In this document: piece by piece, positions 41,324 through 51,290 of the stretch | How positions within the stretch are numbered: position 1 is the first letter of the stretch | How the letters are laid out: every line of letters starts with the position of its first letter | Assembly (NCBI RefSeq): GCF_910594005.1 | Contig: NC_057819.1 | Location: 128,933,669 to 128,997,668 of the forward strand | Source of the DNA: Cervus elaphus | Taxonomy: Eukaryota; Chordata; Mammalia; Artiodactyla; Cervidae | DNA length: 64,000 bases | Direction of reading: 5' to 3' | Position numbers and translations under genes: made by a program | Notes under the pieces: generated by a model | What the model saw: only the letters and a program-made list of their open reading frames with translations | Database searches by the model: none | What the model was told of the DNA's origin: nothing

Positions 41324-41759
41324 GTTTTTCCAGTAGCCACGTATGGATGTGAGAGCTGGACTATAAAGAAAGCTGAGCACTGAAGAATTGATGCTTTTGA
41401 ACTGTGGTGTTGGAGGAGACTCTTGAGAGCCCTTTGGACCACAAGAAGATCCAACCAGTCCATCCTAAAGAAAATCAGTCCTGAGCATTCACTGGAAGGA
41501 CTGATGCTGAAGCTGAAACTCCAATCCTTTGGACACCTGATTTGAAGAACAGACTCATTTGAAAAGACCCTGATGCTGGCAAAGATTGAAGAGGGAGGAG
41601 AAGGGGACGACAGAGGGTGAGATGGTTGGATGGCATCACTGACTCAATGGACATGAGTTTGAGTAAGTTCCGGGAGTTGGTGATGGACAGGGAAGACTGG
41701 CGTGCTGCAGTCCATGGGATTGCAAAGAGTTGGACACAACTAGCAACTGAACTGAACTG
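41324..41759 (+). mobile_element. BovB LINE, 5'-truncated, with target-site duplication
   Basis: 436 bp of BovB 3' end, 'gtttttccagtagccacgta' to 'gcaactgaactgaactg'. A perfect 10-bp duplication, AATCTCTTTG, flanks it (41314-41323 and 41760-41769). Coding remnant only. Confidence 0.95.
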
Positions 41760-41769
41760 AATCTCTTTG

Positions 41770-42462
41770 TCCTGATGCTCAATTATCCTGTCCTGGAGTC
41801 TCTCTTTAGTTCTACCTCTGTTCCCATATTCCAATCTCATGGGCTCCTATTCATAGTTAAAAATTGAATCAGCCCAACTGGGAAAGGTTTCAGATATTAG
41901 TAGGGAAGGAATGGCCTTTCCCCCAATGCAATCAGGAAACCCTGATCCTCATGTGCTGACAATAGAAGTGTCTCGTGTGGGATGAGAGAGCAGACTTCTC
42001 TCTCTCCAGCCCTGAGAGCCACCTTGAGGTTGGGCGTTTTGTGAAAGTCTCCAGGCTGGCTACCCCCTTCTTCACCCTCCAGGCCATGCACGAATACTTG
42101 GCAGTCAGTATTTAGTCAAGGTGGTGCTTAGTGTCAAAAATCCCAAAAAGAAAGAAAAATGAGGTGGTGGAACTTGGTGACCTGGCATTCAAGCCCTGGC
42201 TTGTTCTCTGAGGCTCCCAGGATGAGATGGAGCGTGATATCACCTGACTTCCACCACCAGGAGCCGTTGCCTAGACAACGGCCCTCCTGGAGGTGAGCCG
42301 GGAGATAAAGGCCAGAGGCTCATTTCTGTGTTCCAATTTCCAGTAGAGGACATGCTGCCTGCTTGGACCCCTGACCTTTGCCCTCTGTGCAGAGGTGTGG
42401 CCATAAAACCTGTGACCTAACAGGACAACCTCTCCAAATGCCAGTAAGTCAACTCAACAGTC
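41770..42462. other. Unique stretch, nothing recognised
   Basis: No repeat identity or exon support. Confidence 0.4.
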
Positions 42463-42466
42463 CTTC

Positions 42467-42950
42467 TGTTAGGGAAAACATGCTGACCAAAACCGCCCAG
42501 CAGGGCCAGGTACCATAGTAACCATCTGCAGGAATTATTTTATGGCAGGAGGTCCTGCTAAGGAATGTGGAACTAATAAGCCACCACCAATAGGAAGACT
42601 TTGGGAAAGGTCAAAAGGAGACACCACATGTCCTTCCACCTCCCAGAACCCTTCTCTCTGGAATCCATCTTGGCTGAGCAGTGGGTGCGCCACCAGGAAG
42701 GACCCTGAATCAGAGTGATTGGCCAGAGAAAAGCCAGAAACGAGTCCCATCACCATAAAACCCAAGACTGCGAGCCACGTGGCAGAGGAGTCCTCCTGGG
42801 TTCCCTCGCCCCGCTGCTCTCCACCCGGGCGCTGCTTCCCAATAAAGTCTCTTGCTTTGTCAGCTCTTGTGTGTCCTCGGAAGTTTCATTTCTGAGTGTT
42901 AGACAAGAGCCCACTCTTGGGCCCTGGAAGGGGTCCCCCTTCCTGCAACA
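42467..42950 (+). repeat. Solo LTR of a class I (ERV1/gammaretrovirus-like) endogenous retrovirus
   Basis: 484 bp begin TGTTAGG and end TGCAACA, flanked by a perfect 4-bp duplication CTTC (42463-42466 and 42951-42954). A TATA-like CATAAAA at 42754-42760 is followed 80 bp later by AATAAA (42841-42846) in 'cccaataaagtctcttgctt', the usual R-region arrangement of gammaretrovirus-like LTRs. U5 runs to the CA end. No primer-binding site or internal sequence follows, so this is a solo LTR left by LTR-LTR recombination. The 4-bp duplication suits class I elements. Exact family not assigned. Confidence 0.85.
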
Positions 42951-42954
42951 CTTC

Positions 42955-43498
42955 AAGAGATATGTAGGAACAGCAAGTGGCCATTTGGTTATCTCAAGAG
43001 TTGGGGTGGTGGACAGAGCCCCAAGAAGAACAAATCTCTTTGATGCTCAAAGGACATTCCCTTCAAGACCCTGTCACTTCTGTCTCCTCCTCTCTCCAGC
43101 CTTCAAAATTGTCCAAGGGCGACCTGCTCCCCAGAGCCTGTCTTATCCTTGCAAAGGCAGGGTATCCCTTGCTCCGCCCGAGAAGGCCTCTGTCCCTTTA
43201 TGCTTTTGATCTCCAGGGGCTAAGTCTCAGCCACCCACCTTGCCTTTGGAGTTCATGAGAATGTGCATCTGTGAATCTGGAAGGCTCTGAGTGTACCTCA
43301 CAGGGACAAGAAGAGAGAAAAGAAAGCAGGTGCCTCGGTCTCAGTGTCAATGCAAGTTCGTGTGCCTGCCGCAGAGGGAGGCCAAACAAGCTGAAACGTC
43401 CATGTTTGGAGCAGAGAAAGGTTTACTGCAGGGCCAGGCAAGGAGATGAGGTGGTGAGCTCCCCAAAAAAGTTTGGAAAGGCATTTTTAAGTGGCAGG
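42955..43498. other. Unique stretch, nothing recognised
   Basis: Mixed sequence downstream of the LTR. No exon support. Confidence 0.4.
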
Positions 43499-43545
43499 TG
43501 ATGGGGGTGGGGGTCACTGGGGTGGGGGGTCGCAGGGTGTGTGAT
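43499..43545 (+). other. G-rich tract, strong G-quadruplex pattern
   Basis: GATGGGGGTGGGGGTCACTG is followed by GGGTGGGGGG and GCAGGG. At least five G-runs of three or more have loops of 1-6 nt. Confidence 0.5.
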
Positions 43546-43834
43546 TAGCTTGTGCATGATCCTGATCGGCTGATGAGGGAGCAGGGGGTGTCACAGGGGT
43601 TCCGTCTACCAGTCCTGAGGCTCCAGGAGGCCTGGGGCCAGGTGCTCGTGGTCATCAGGTAGTCAATATCTTCCCTTTGGTGGGGGGTTTTCACCTCTGC
43701 AAAACAGCTCAGGAAATGTGCATCAAATACTGTTACCTAGGTACTTCAGAGAGGAGCTGAAGCAGGGGATAAGAGGGAAGGCCTGTCCCGGAATGGCGTG
43801 GGGTCCGGCTCGATTTGCTGTTGGTGCTCTTTAG

Positions 43835-43957
43835 CTGTACTCAGCCGTGTCTGACTCTTTGGCAACCCTGTGGACTGCAGCCCCCCTGGGTGGAGGCTCC
43901 TGGGTCTCCTGCACTGACGGGCGGATTCTTCGCCCACTGATTCACTGGAAGCTCCCT
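43835..43957 (-). mobile_element. Bov-tA SINE, internally deleted
   Basis: 'tactcagccgtgtctgactc' then a jump to 'cctgcactgacgggcggatt' and 'ttcactggaagctccc'. The middle of the reverse Bov-tA is missing. Bases 43546-43834 are unassigned. Confidence 0.8.
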
Positions 43958-43975
43958 GCTCAGTTGCATGCCTGT

Positions 43976-44098
43976 GGGCTCAGGCACTCAGTCAGGTCCA
44001 GCTCTCTGCGACCCCATTGACTGTAGCCCGCCCAGCTCCTCTGTCCATGGGATTCTCCAGGCAAGGATACTGGAATGGGTTGCCATTTCCTTCTCCAA
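43976..44098 (-). mobile_element. BovA SINE tail fragment
   Basis: 'tgggctcaggcactcagtca' to 'tgccatttccttctccaa': the BovA half only, in reverse, ending at the position where a BOV-A monomer ends. Confidence 0.88.
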
Positions 44099-44099
44099 C

Positions 44100-44275
44100 C
44101 CTGCTCGGCTACATCGACCCTATAGCCGCGTGGATCGCGGTCCTCCGGCGTGGTGGTACTGTGTTTTGCGGCGTCCCTGGCCTCTACCCACAGGATGCCT
44201 CCTTTCCCCAGGTGTGACAACCAAAACAGCCTCAGACCTTCTAAGAATCTGTGGTTGAGAACCTCTGAAAAAAAG
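44100..44275 (+). repeat. hAT-Charlie-type (MER5-like) DNA transposon relic, CpG-rich
   Basis: 'tgttttgcggcgtccctggc', 'ctctacccacaggatgcc', 'gtgtgacaaccaaaacagcc' and 'gtggttgagaacctctg' follow a common MER5-type relic. The first 65 bp are unusually CpG-dense for such an old repeat. Confidence 0.6.
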
Positions 44276-44689
44276 GAAAACAAATGGTTGGAGAGTTGTT
44301 CCATTTATTTCAAATTTGTGGCTGGGTCACCAAAGCTATATGCTGGTCCCCAGTGCTTGACCTTGGGCTATTCCATTCGAGATTAGAGTCTCAGCTTCCA
44401 CCTTCTACCATGACCACCCCTTCCACCCCCTGCACACACAGTGCTCCCCCAACCCCCTCAAGCAGACTGTGTGTGGGGGTGAGGGGTGGGGCTGTAAATT
44501 TCACCAAACTTCCAGAGGAAACTTCTCTGAGCACCAGTCCCGGAGCTTTGGGTGGTCAGAAATGTTGATTACTGGCTGATCTACACTGTAAAGATAAAAG
44601 GATTTTCATGGAGAGGGGGGAGCAAGTCAGGATGGGGTTCGTGGTGCTCAAGATTTTAGGATGTCAGATTCCCGAGAGAGGTGGGATTA
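44276..44689. other. Unique stretch, nothing recognised
   Basis: No repeat identity or exon support. Confidence 0.4.
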
Positions 44690-44850
44690 CTGAGGTAGGA
44701 CAAAAGAGGTGACTTTGCTTGTTAAACATTTAAAGCATCAGATTGAAACGGTTGCTCTATCTCCTTCAACCTTCGGACTAATCGACTATTTGATTAACCG
44801 TGAATCTCTCTGCCTTTTAAATGTTTAACTTTATAAGTGGCTGACTCTGT
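44690..44850. promoter_or_regulatory. Candidate conserved noncoding element containing a long hairpin
   Basis: AT-rich unique island. Bases 44721-44829 form an imperfect inverted repeat. The arm GTTAAACATTTAAA (44721-44734) pairs with TTTAAATGTTTAAC (44816-44829), and pairing continues inward through AGATT/AATCT and ACGGTT/AACCGT blocks. I count about 28 paired positions over 34-38 nt arms and a loop of about 37 nt. It could be a structured RNA, a small palindromic transposon or a chance feature of an enhancer. Confidence 0.45.
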
Positions 44851-45089
44851 TAATGCCTGGTGGGTTTTCCCTTTCCTCCTGGGCTGGGCTTTCTCTGCTG
44901 GCCTCCCTGAATGACCAAAACACAAGGAGAAAAGATGAGGCTGCCGTTGTGGGGAGGTCTGAAAACCCTCGTGAGGGTTAGTCACGTGAGGAAAGGTTTG
45001 CAGTAGTGTGCTAATGAAAAGTATACATGACGTGATCCTAAATGTGCTTTATAATATGGAGACATAGAGCATACACACTCTGGAAATGT

Positions 45090-45211
45090 CTTTTATTTTT
45101 TTTTAATTTTAGCCACGCTGTGTGGATGTGAGATCTTAGTTCCCTCACCAGGGATCAAATCTGTGCCTCCTATGGCGCAGAGTCTTAACCACTGGACCAC
45201 CAGGGAAGCCC
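45090..45211 (-). mobile_element. CHR-type SINE (short form)
   Basis: T/A-rich tail, 'ttagccacgctgtgtggatg', 'gagatcttagttccctcacc', end 'ggaccaccagggaagccc'. An imperfect CTGGAAATGTCTT/CTGGAAAAAGTCTT duplication flanks it (near 45080 and 45212). Bases 44851-45079 are unassigned. Confidence 0.88.
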
Positions 45212-45223
45212 TGGAAAAAGTCT

Positions 45224-45879
45224 TAATACAAATGTACCAAACTGTTAGTAGTATTTACTTCTAGTGTGGATTATATGATTTTAGTTTTGTTTCACCTCTC
45301 TGCTTTGTTGAAGATTTTCTACAATCAGTATGTATTATTTTTATAACCTGAAAATAAAAACCACATTAAAGGTACTTTATTTTGTATCACTATTATCATT
45401 GTTATCATTATTATTATTTAATGCCTGCAGAGGTGAAAAGGAGAGGTGCATGTCATTTCTGGAGGGGAAAGACCATATGGGGGCAGATGACCCTGGGATA
45501 GGGTGGGGCAAAGGCAAGCCTAGTTGTCTGGGGTTTCTGTGGTCCCCCAGAAATAAGAGGGTACACGTCTTGGGTGACCTCCAGAGAGGCCCCCGCAGTG
45601 TCTGCTCATCTCTGGGGCATCTGGTGAACCGGTAAAAAGTTCACGAATCCACATTCAGAACTCAGTGCCTTGGGGCTAGAGTAAAGTCAGCCCTCAGCCA
45701 GGCCACTGCTAAGCCTCTCCAGGGTCACTCGACTCCCCGCTGTGGTAAACTATAGCGGAGAAACCCAGCCACAAGGAGGGGAAGCCCCGCATCTATTACA
45801 ATGCAGCCCTCAAGGTCAAAGGAAGGAAATGGCTCAGTTCCACAGTTGAGAACGCAGCCCTTGCTGGCGTGACCTGTTA
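45224..45879. other. Unique stretch with AT-rich start
   Basis: 45224-45425 is AT-rich with (TTA)n near 45400 and may be an old repeat I cannot name. The rest is unassigned. Confidence 0.35.
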
Positions 45880-46080
45880 CAGACTCCACTTACTGGAGTT
45901 GGTCTTGGAGAAGATCCAAGACAAAGGTCTCTGTTCTCAAGGAGCTTCCAGTTTTCAGGCTCAAGGAGCAATGGATGAGTGTGCAATTCTAAGAAAACCA
46001 CAGATGGAGAGGGTAATGGGAGGGAGCAACTCCACTTGGGAAAATCCAGGGAGGTTTCATGGCAGAGGTGTCATCTGGAA
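45880..46080. repeat. L2/MIR-like ancient repeat fragment
   Basis: 'ctcaaggagcttccagtttt' and 'ccagggaggtttcatggcag', then 'aggtgtcatctggaa', are typical old mammalian repeat phrases. Bases 46081-46359 are unassigned. Confidence 0.5.
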
Positions 46081-46359
46081 GCACAAGGGAAGTAAGGGAT
46101 CAGCTCAGAAGGAAGTCAGAGAGGGAGAGGGGTTGTTTTCCACACGCAGTCCTGGAGGCCTGGCAGTGCAACAGAAGGAGTGAGCTGGGCAGTATCCTTT
46201 GGGGCCGGGCTCCCTCCTCCAGAGGCAAGCGCTGTCGCTCCCCCTGGGTTCTCCTGGTCCCCAGTAACATCTCCACCCAGCTGCTCTCCTGGGAAAGGGT
46301 GGCTGGCCAGGGCAGGAGGACCTGAGCTCACCAGCCTTACTGAGTCCAGGGTTCTGTGT

Positions 46360-46490
46360 ACAGTCAAATCAATTCATTTGGAACCTGTGATGATTTAATC
46401 GGAGCCGGAGTGATATTCGGTTCCCATTAACATGCTGGTTCATAAACAAATCATTTCAGTAAATAAAATCCCAAGGCCAGCTGCTCATCC
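46360..46490. promoter_or_regulatory. Candidate conserved noncoding element
   Basis: Compact AT-rich unique island: 'gtcaaatcaattcatttgga', 'gatgatttaatcggagccgg', 'cccattaacatgctgg', and a forkhead-like TAAACA (46443-46448) in 'cataaacaaatcatttc'. Retained CpGs. One of the best candidates by texture. Confidence 0.42.
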
Positions 46491-46839
46491 TGCTCCAGCA
46501 AGCCCTTGTTTCGGGCAAGGGCACGCAGGAGGGAGGACAGAGAGAAACCAAAGAGGAAAGGCTGGGCTGGATGCTGGCAGCCGACCTGCCCCGGGGTAGC
46601 CTGCACCTTGGGGAGTGAGCTTCCATCTCCCGCGGCATCGGCAGGTCACCGAGACACAACTCCTGCCTGGGGTTCCTGGATGTGTTTTATCAAACTTCAC
46701 TGATCCCTCCCTGACTCCTCCATCCTTATACTCAGACATAAAAGGCAGATGACAGGAGAGAGGCTTGGCCTGGGTACCACTATACTGTGGGGCCATCCCC
46801 ACCTGCAGTTAAGAGCTTCAGAGTGTGTGCCCCTGATGC
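46491..46839. other. Unique GC-rich stretch
   Basis: Overlapping frames on both strands without domain support. Confidence 0.4.
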
Positions 46840-46900
46840 TGAATCCCAATCCTATGCTTGCCAGCTGTTTGATCTTGAGCAAGAGATTTGTCGCTTCATA
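46840..46900 (+). repeat. MIR SINE fragment
   Basis: 'gaatcccaatcctatgcttg', 'ccagctgtttgatcttgagc', 'aagagatttgtcgcttca' give the sense MIR order. Confidence 0.65.
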
Positions 46901-46944
46901 GACTCACTGATGTCTGATGGTGAGAGTTGACTAATTTCCAGGAA

Positions 46945-47070
46945 TTGCGCTTAGCGCTTATCACAGATAGCTCTTATTATCTTCACTTTGCAGATGAGGA
47001 AACTGAGGCAGACAAAGAGAGAGGGGTCAGACCATATGCCCAAAGATACACAGCTGCTCAGAAGAGGTGC
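46945..47070 (-). repeat. MIR SINE fragment
   Basis: 'atcttcactttgcagatgag', 'gaaactgaggcagacaaaga' and 'tgcccaaagatacacagctg' give the reverse MIR order. Together with the sense copy before it this is an opposed MIR pair. Confidence 0.75.
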
Positions 47071-47124
47071 CTGGGTGCTCTTTATCTCCCGGGGTTGCTG
47101 GGAGGGGTGAGAGAGTTACCCGCG

Positions 47125-47180
47125 GTGAAGCTCACAGTATCTGGCACACGGTAAGTGCTTGATAAATGGTTGTTATCACT
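47125..47180. repeat. L2/MIR-like tail
   Basis: 'gtatctggcacacggtaagt', then 'gcttgataaatggttgttat' is the typical old repeat tail. Bases 47181-47374 are unassigned. Confidence 0.55.
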
Positions 47181-47374
47181 GTTATTATATTGCCTCTTTG
47201 CTTCCCGCCCCTTCCTTCTCCCGCCAGGCAGAGATGTTCCCAGCAGAGCCTCCCTGGGAGTAGGAGCTCAAGGCCATCTGTCCACCCCAGGAGGCTGCCC
47301 AGGTGAGCCTAGAGCCCAAAGGACAGGATAGGATGGGAGGGGAGCATCTTCTTGTGGCCAAGCCCTGATTGGAG

Positions 47375-47640
47375 CCCATCTACATCTTAAAACTCAACTT
47401 GGAAAACTACAATCCATCAGCCAGTGATGGTGTAAATTGCTTTGCTAAATATATTTCTGGGTACATGGTAAGTAAAAATATCATGAATTTAATAAGCCTT
47501 GGAATTCACATTTTTCCAACCCTAATTAAGTTTCTGCTCTGCTTTGGACGTGCTCTCCTCATCAGCGAGGTTGGGGAGGGAGGGCTCTTCCGTTCGCTGG
47601 AGCTGGGCTGGCCCCAGATAGCGGCTTTCATTAGCGCATT
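47375..47640. promoter_or_regulatory. Candidate conserved noncoding element
   Basis: AT-rich unique island with 'gtgtaaattgctttgctaaa', 'aaaatatcatgaatttaata' and TAATTA at 47523-47528, passing into CpG-bearing sequence. Strong composition contrast to flanks. Confidence 0.4.
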
Positions 47641-47760
47641 TCATCCTCCCAGCAGAGCTCTGTGTGGCCGGGCTCATTATTCTTGCCTTGCCGAGGTCGA
47701 ACGGAGTCTCGGGGTTCTATCTAGGGTCACGCCAGAAGTCAGGATTTGAACCACATTCTA
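47641..47760 (-). repeat. MIR-like fragment
   Basis: 'catttcatcctcccagcaga' and 'cagaagtcaggatttgaacc' resemble the reverse MIR beginning and end with a diverged middle. Confidence 0.5.
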
Positions 47761-48078
47761 GCTACCTCCTTCAACTTCCCCCCACTCCCTGGGACCTGAT
47801 GGGTCAGTGAAGTGGTCCCTCTTGTTCCAGAGTCTGCACACAGCTTGGCTCACTCCCTTGGTGGGTATCCTACACCTTGACAGCTGTGTACATGCCTACG
47901 TGTTCACTCATGAGTCCTCCCCCTCCACACGCACACATTCCCATGGACCCACCATGCAGATACAAACGGCAGTCATGGGTACCATGTCCCATGATGAAGA
48001 CCGATGGGTCTTCATGGCTGGTGGCAGGGGGTAGTGCCTCTACCGGAATGGCTACCATAGCCGGGATGTTCACCATCG
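47761..48078. other. Unique stretch, nothing recognised
   Basis: No repeat identity or exon support. Confidence 0.4.
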
Positions 48079-48500
48079 TGATGGTTGACTTTATGTGTCA
48101 ACTTGGCTGGGTCACGGTGCCCAGGAATTTCATCACACACTATTCTGTGATGTTTCTGTGAAGGTGTTTTTGGATGAGGTGAACATTGAAATCTGTGCCC
48201 TTGGAGTAAAGCAGATTGCTCTCCCTAAGGTGGGTGGGCCTCATACTACGAGTTGAAGGCTTGATAAGAACAAAGACTGACCTCCCCAGAGCAAGAGGGG
48301 AGGCTACCAACAGACAGCCACTGGACTCAAACTGCACGCCTTCCCCCCGTCTCCAGGCTCCAGCCTTACCCTATCAGATTTTGAATTTGCCCAGCCTCCA
48401 CAATCACATAAGCCAATTCCTTTAAATACATCTCTCTATATATATATATTTATATACACATCCTGTTGGTTCTATTTCTCTAGAAAACCCATAGGAATAC
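48079..48500 (+). repeat. Ancient LTR-like interspersed repeat, family unassigned
   Basis: 'tgatggttgactttatgtgt', 'caacttggctgggtcacggt', 'ggtgtttttggatgaggtga', 'cctccacaatcacataagcc' and the end 'tctctagaaaacccatagga' follow a very common old mammalian LTR-like repeat. It includes a short (AT)n at 48437-48458. I do not recall its name with certainty. Confidence 0.65.
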
Positions 48501-49554
48501 AACCATGTTCAAGCACTGTGACAGACCCTCCATCAACACAGAACCTTCTCAAAGCTCAGGGAAGTGGGGACTGATGTCCACCTTTTTACCAACGAGGAAA
48601 TGGGGGTGTGGAGGGCTGGGGCGATTGGCCTTCCAGGCTGGCAGAGGGGTGAAGGGCTCTGGAACTCATCAGAGCAGTCTGAATTCCAGTTCTGGTGTGG
48701 GAACAGTAGTGCGGGCCTCTGCATCCTCAATCAGACGGTGGGAAAACACCTTCCCCGTGGGGTTGCTCGGGAGGTGAAGTAGGGTGACATCTGAAAGCAG
48801 TCAGGAGCTGTTAGGAGTGGGAGCAGAATCAGAGTTGAAGCCAGGTGTGTCAACTGCTGGAGCCTGCATCCCTGGGCTCACTGGCCCCACGGTCTCCACC
48901 TGAGCACCGGGGTGCTCCCTGGGTTCTGTGCTCCAGGACGGGGCTGACTCCTCCCTCCAGGCTGCCCTAGGACCAGCGCCCAGGCCCCCTCCCCATTTCC
49001 GGGGGGGGGGTGGCAGGGCATGCAGTGTTGTGCAGGAGAGGCGATGGGGAGGGGGCAGCATCCCTCTGTCTGGTGTTTCCCAGTCCTCAGCCATGCTGCT
49101 GTCTAACCGTCCACAGAACATGGGTTGCATGTCACCAGGCTATGTTTGGAGGCGTAATGTATTCTCCAGGGAGCTGTGTGCACCCCAGTGCCAGGACAAG
49201 GCAGGAAGACCCTGCTGCTCTTCCCTTTGCAGGGCCCAAGGGGGCTGTACAGCCTTTTTGAGTCACTTCATGAGCGTTCCCAAGACCCCCTGAAGAAATG
49301 AGGTTGGGCAGGCTGCAGGAAAACAGGTCAGGGCTCAAGGTGGCCCCTTAGCATGTGAGTAGCCTGTAGCTTGGCTGACCCACTTCTCCAGACCCTGGCT
49401 TCAGGGTCTGTCCTGACTCTGCTTAAAAGCCTCCCAGTGACGGCGCTGCTTTTAGGACAAACCCATCCTGGAAGGATGGCCAAGACCCTCAGCACCCCTG
49501 CGGCAGTGCCTGGGGCGTGGCTGCAGGACCAGCCTGGGAGGGTCTCCAGCATGT
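48501..49554. other. Unique GC-rich stretch
   Basis: G-run at 49001-49011. Overlapping frames on both strands, none with domain support. An L2-like patch is possible at 49380-49460. Confidence 0.4.
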
Positions 49555-49640
49555 CCTGCGTGACCTTGGACACTGCATCACCCTTCCGGTGCCTCAGTCT
49601 CCTCGCCTCTAAGATGAGGGTTGCAATAGGACTTGCGTCA
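49555..49640 (+). repeat. MIR SINE fragment
   Basis: 'gcgtgaccttggacactgca', 'tgcctcagtctcctcgcctc' and 'taagatgagggttgcaatag' give the sense MIR 3' order. Confidence 0.65.
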
Positions 49641-50392
49641 CAGATTCTGCCTGGAAAGCAGGTACCATTTCATAAACTTTGGTCCGTTACTGTGAAGATC
49701 ACTGTACCCCTCCTCCATCCCCATTGGCCAAGACAGAGAGAGGAAGCTGGCCTGACTCAAGTGCAGTGTGTGAAGGAAGCCTGGTCTCTCCCTTCCCATT
49801 GGAGGAGGGCAGAGGAACTTTCTTTCCCCCATCAAGGTAGCTCCCAGTTGGCCGTTTGACGTGGCCCACAGGTTTTCTGGCCGCCCCCTGCTCCAGAGCA
49901 GGGTGGAGACAGGAAGGCTGGAGGCAGCCCCAGGTCCCGGGAGGGGCGGCTCTGACCTGCCTGCTCTCCCACAGCTGGTGCACGAGATTGTGTGCCCCTG
50001 CCTTGGATGGAGTGAACCCCAAGGAGAGATATGGGCTCCAGCCATTCTTCAGGGACTCCCCACAAGAAGGTTTCCATCTGGAAGAGATGTGGGAGGGGAA
50101 GGGGAGAGGGGGAAAGAGGAAGAAGCTGGATCTGGGCCTCCCTGACCAAGTCATGATGCTGGGTGGCGGGGGGGGTTCCCTGCAGGTCCACGTCCCCCCA
50201 CCACCTTAAGCGAGAGGCCAGGGCTGGCTGGTCAGACTTAGAGAGGTCGGCAGCAAGACCTCGGCCTCAGGCAGGGAATCAGAGGGAGGGGGTGACCCAC
50301 AGACCCCACCCCAATCCATTCAGCCATAGCCAAGCCTGGAGGAACAGAGCTCTGAATTCTGCCAAGACTGAAGTTCTAAATAAATCGGAATA
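49641..50392. other. Unique GC-rich stretch
   Basis: Several long mirror-image frames (for example minus 49699-50154, plus 49856-50209). No domains and no convincing splice sites. Confidence 0.4.
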
Positions 50393-50402
50393 AATACTGA
50401 AA

Positions 50403-50646
50403 ATGCATGCATGCTAAGTTGCTTCAGTTGTGTCTGACTCTGTGTGGCCCTATAGACTATAGCCCACCAGGCTCCTCTGTCCATGGGATTCTCCAGGCAA
50501 GAATGCTGGAGTGAGTTGCCGTGCCCTTCTCCAGGGAATCTTCCTGACCCAGGTATCCAACCTGCGTCTTTATAAGATCAAACCTGTTATCAAACCTCCT
50601 GCATTGGCAGGCAGGTTCTTTACCACTAGCGCCACCTGGGAAGACC
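50403..50646 (-). mobile_element. Bov-tA SINE with about 28-bp internal insertion
   Basis: Reverse Bov-tA from 'atgctaagttgcttcagttg' to 'agcgccacctgggaagacc'. Between 'aacctgcgtct' and 'cctgcattggcagg' about 28 extra bases are present (near 50568-50598) with a repeated 'atcaaacct'. An AATACTGAAA/AATATTGAAA duplication flanks the copy (50393-50402 and 50647-50656). Confidence 0.92.
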
Positions 50647-50656
50647 AATATTGAAA

Positions 50657-51237
50657 TAGAGGGCTGTAACAACTGGGAATGGCTGAAAATGTATATAATT
50701 TGGCTAACTGTCTTTAAGGGAGCAGGAAAAGGGAGATTTGGCAGAATGCAGTAGGGGGAATTATGGGGCCACATAAAATCATTTTATATGTGTACTCAAA
50801 TATGTCCAGACTCCTCAATACTGGGTTAAATGTATTTATTTGTTTAATTTCTATCTCCCTGTGCGACCATCTGTGCTTTCCTCCTTGGTGATGATGTCCC
50901 TGATCAGGTATGCTGCAGGCCTTTCATAAAGGCTGGTTGTGTGAATTAATGAATGGGCCTTGGTCTCCTGACCCTGGAATTCCAGGGGAGAGGAATTCAG
51001 AGTAGGGGGGGTCCCCATTTCTGCCAGCTACCCACTTGTGGCTACACTCGTTCTATCTTTCCCTCCGATGGGTCCAGGTTGGGGGGTAAGGGAGGGAGAA
51101 AGGAGCCTGGCATGTGTTTAAAGGGAGCATCTTTCAGCCAATGGGAGCTCTACGGCAGGTGGGGCCTTGGTGGGGGGAGTGCTGGTGAGACCACCTGAGC
51201 GGGGAGCAGACCAGGCCCTGGGAGGAGACACGTGTGC
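50657..51237. other. Unique stretch, nothing recognised
   Basis: AT-rich at 50657-50860, then GC-rich. No supported exon. Confidence 0.4.
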
Positions 51238-51290
51238 ATATGTGTGTGTGTGTGTGTGTGTGTGTCTGGGTGTGTGTCTGGGTGGGGTGG
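51238..51290. repeat. (TG)n microsatellite
   Basis: TG repeat with GGG interruptions, followed at 51314-51330 by TGTC repeats. Confidence 0.92.

Noticed and set aside
44017..44217. Exon-like frame over the CpG-rich segment
   Set aside because: The frame begins in a BovA fragment and continues through a hAT-type relic, so it is repeat-derived.
49638..50209. Overlapping 117-151-codon frames on both strands
   Set aside because: Mirror frames typical of GC-rich DNA. No domain or codon-phase signal favours either strand.
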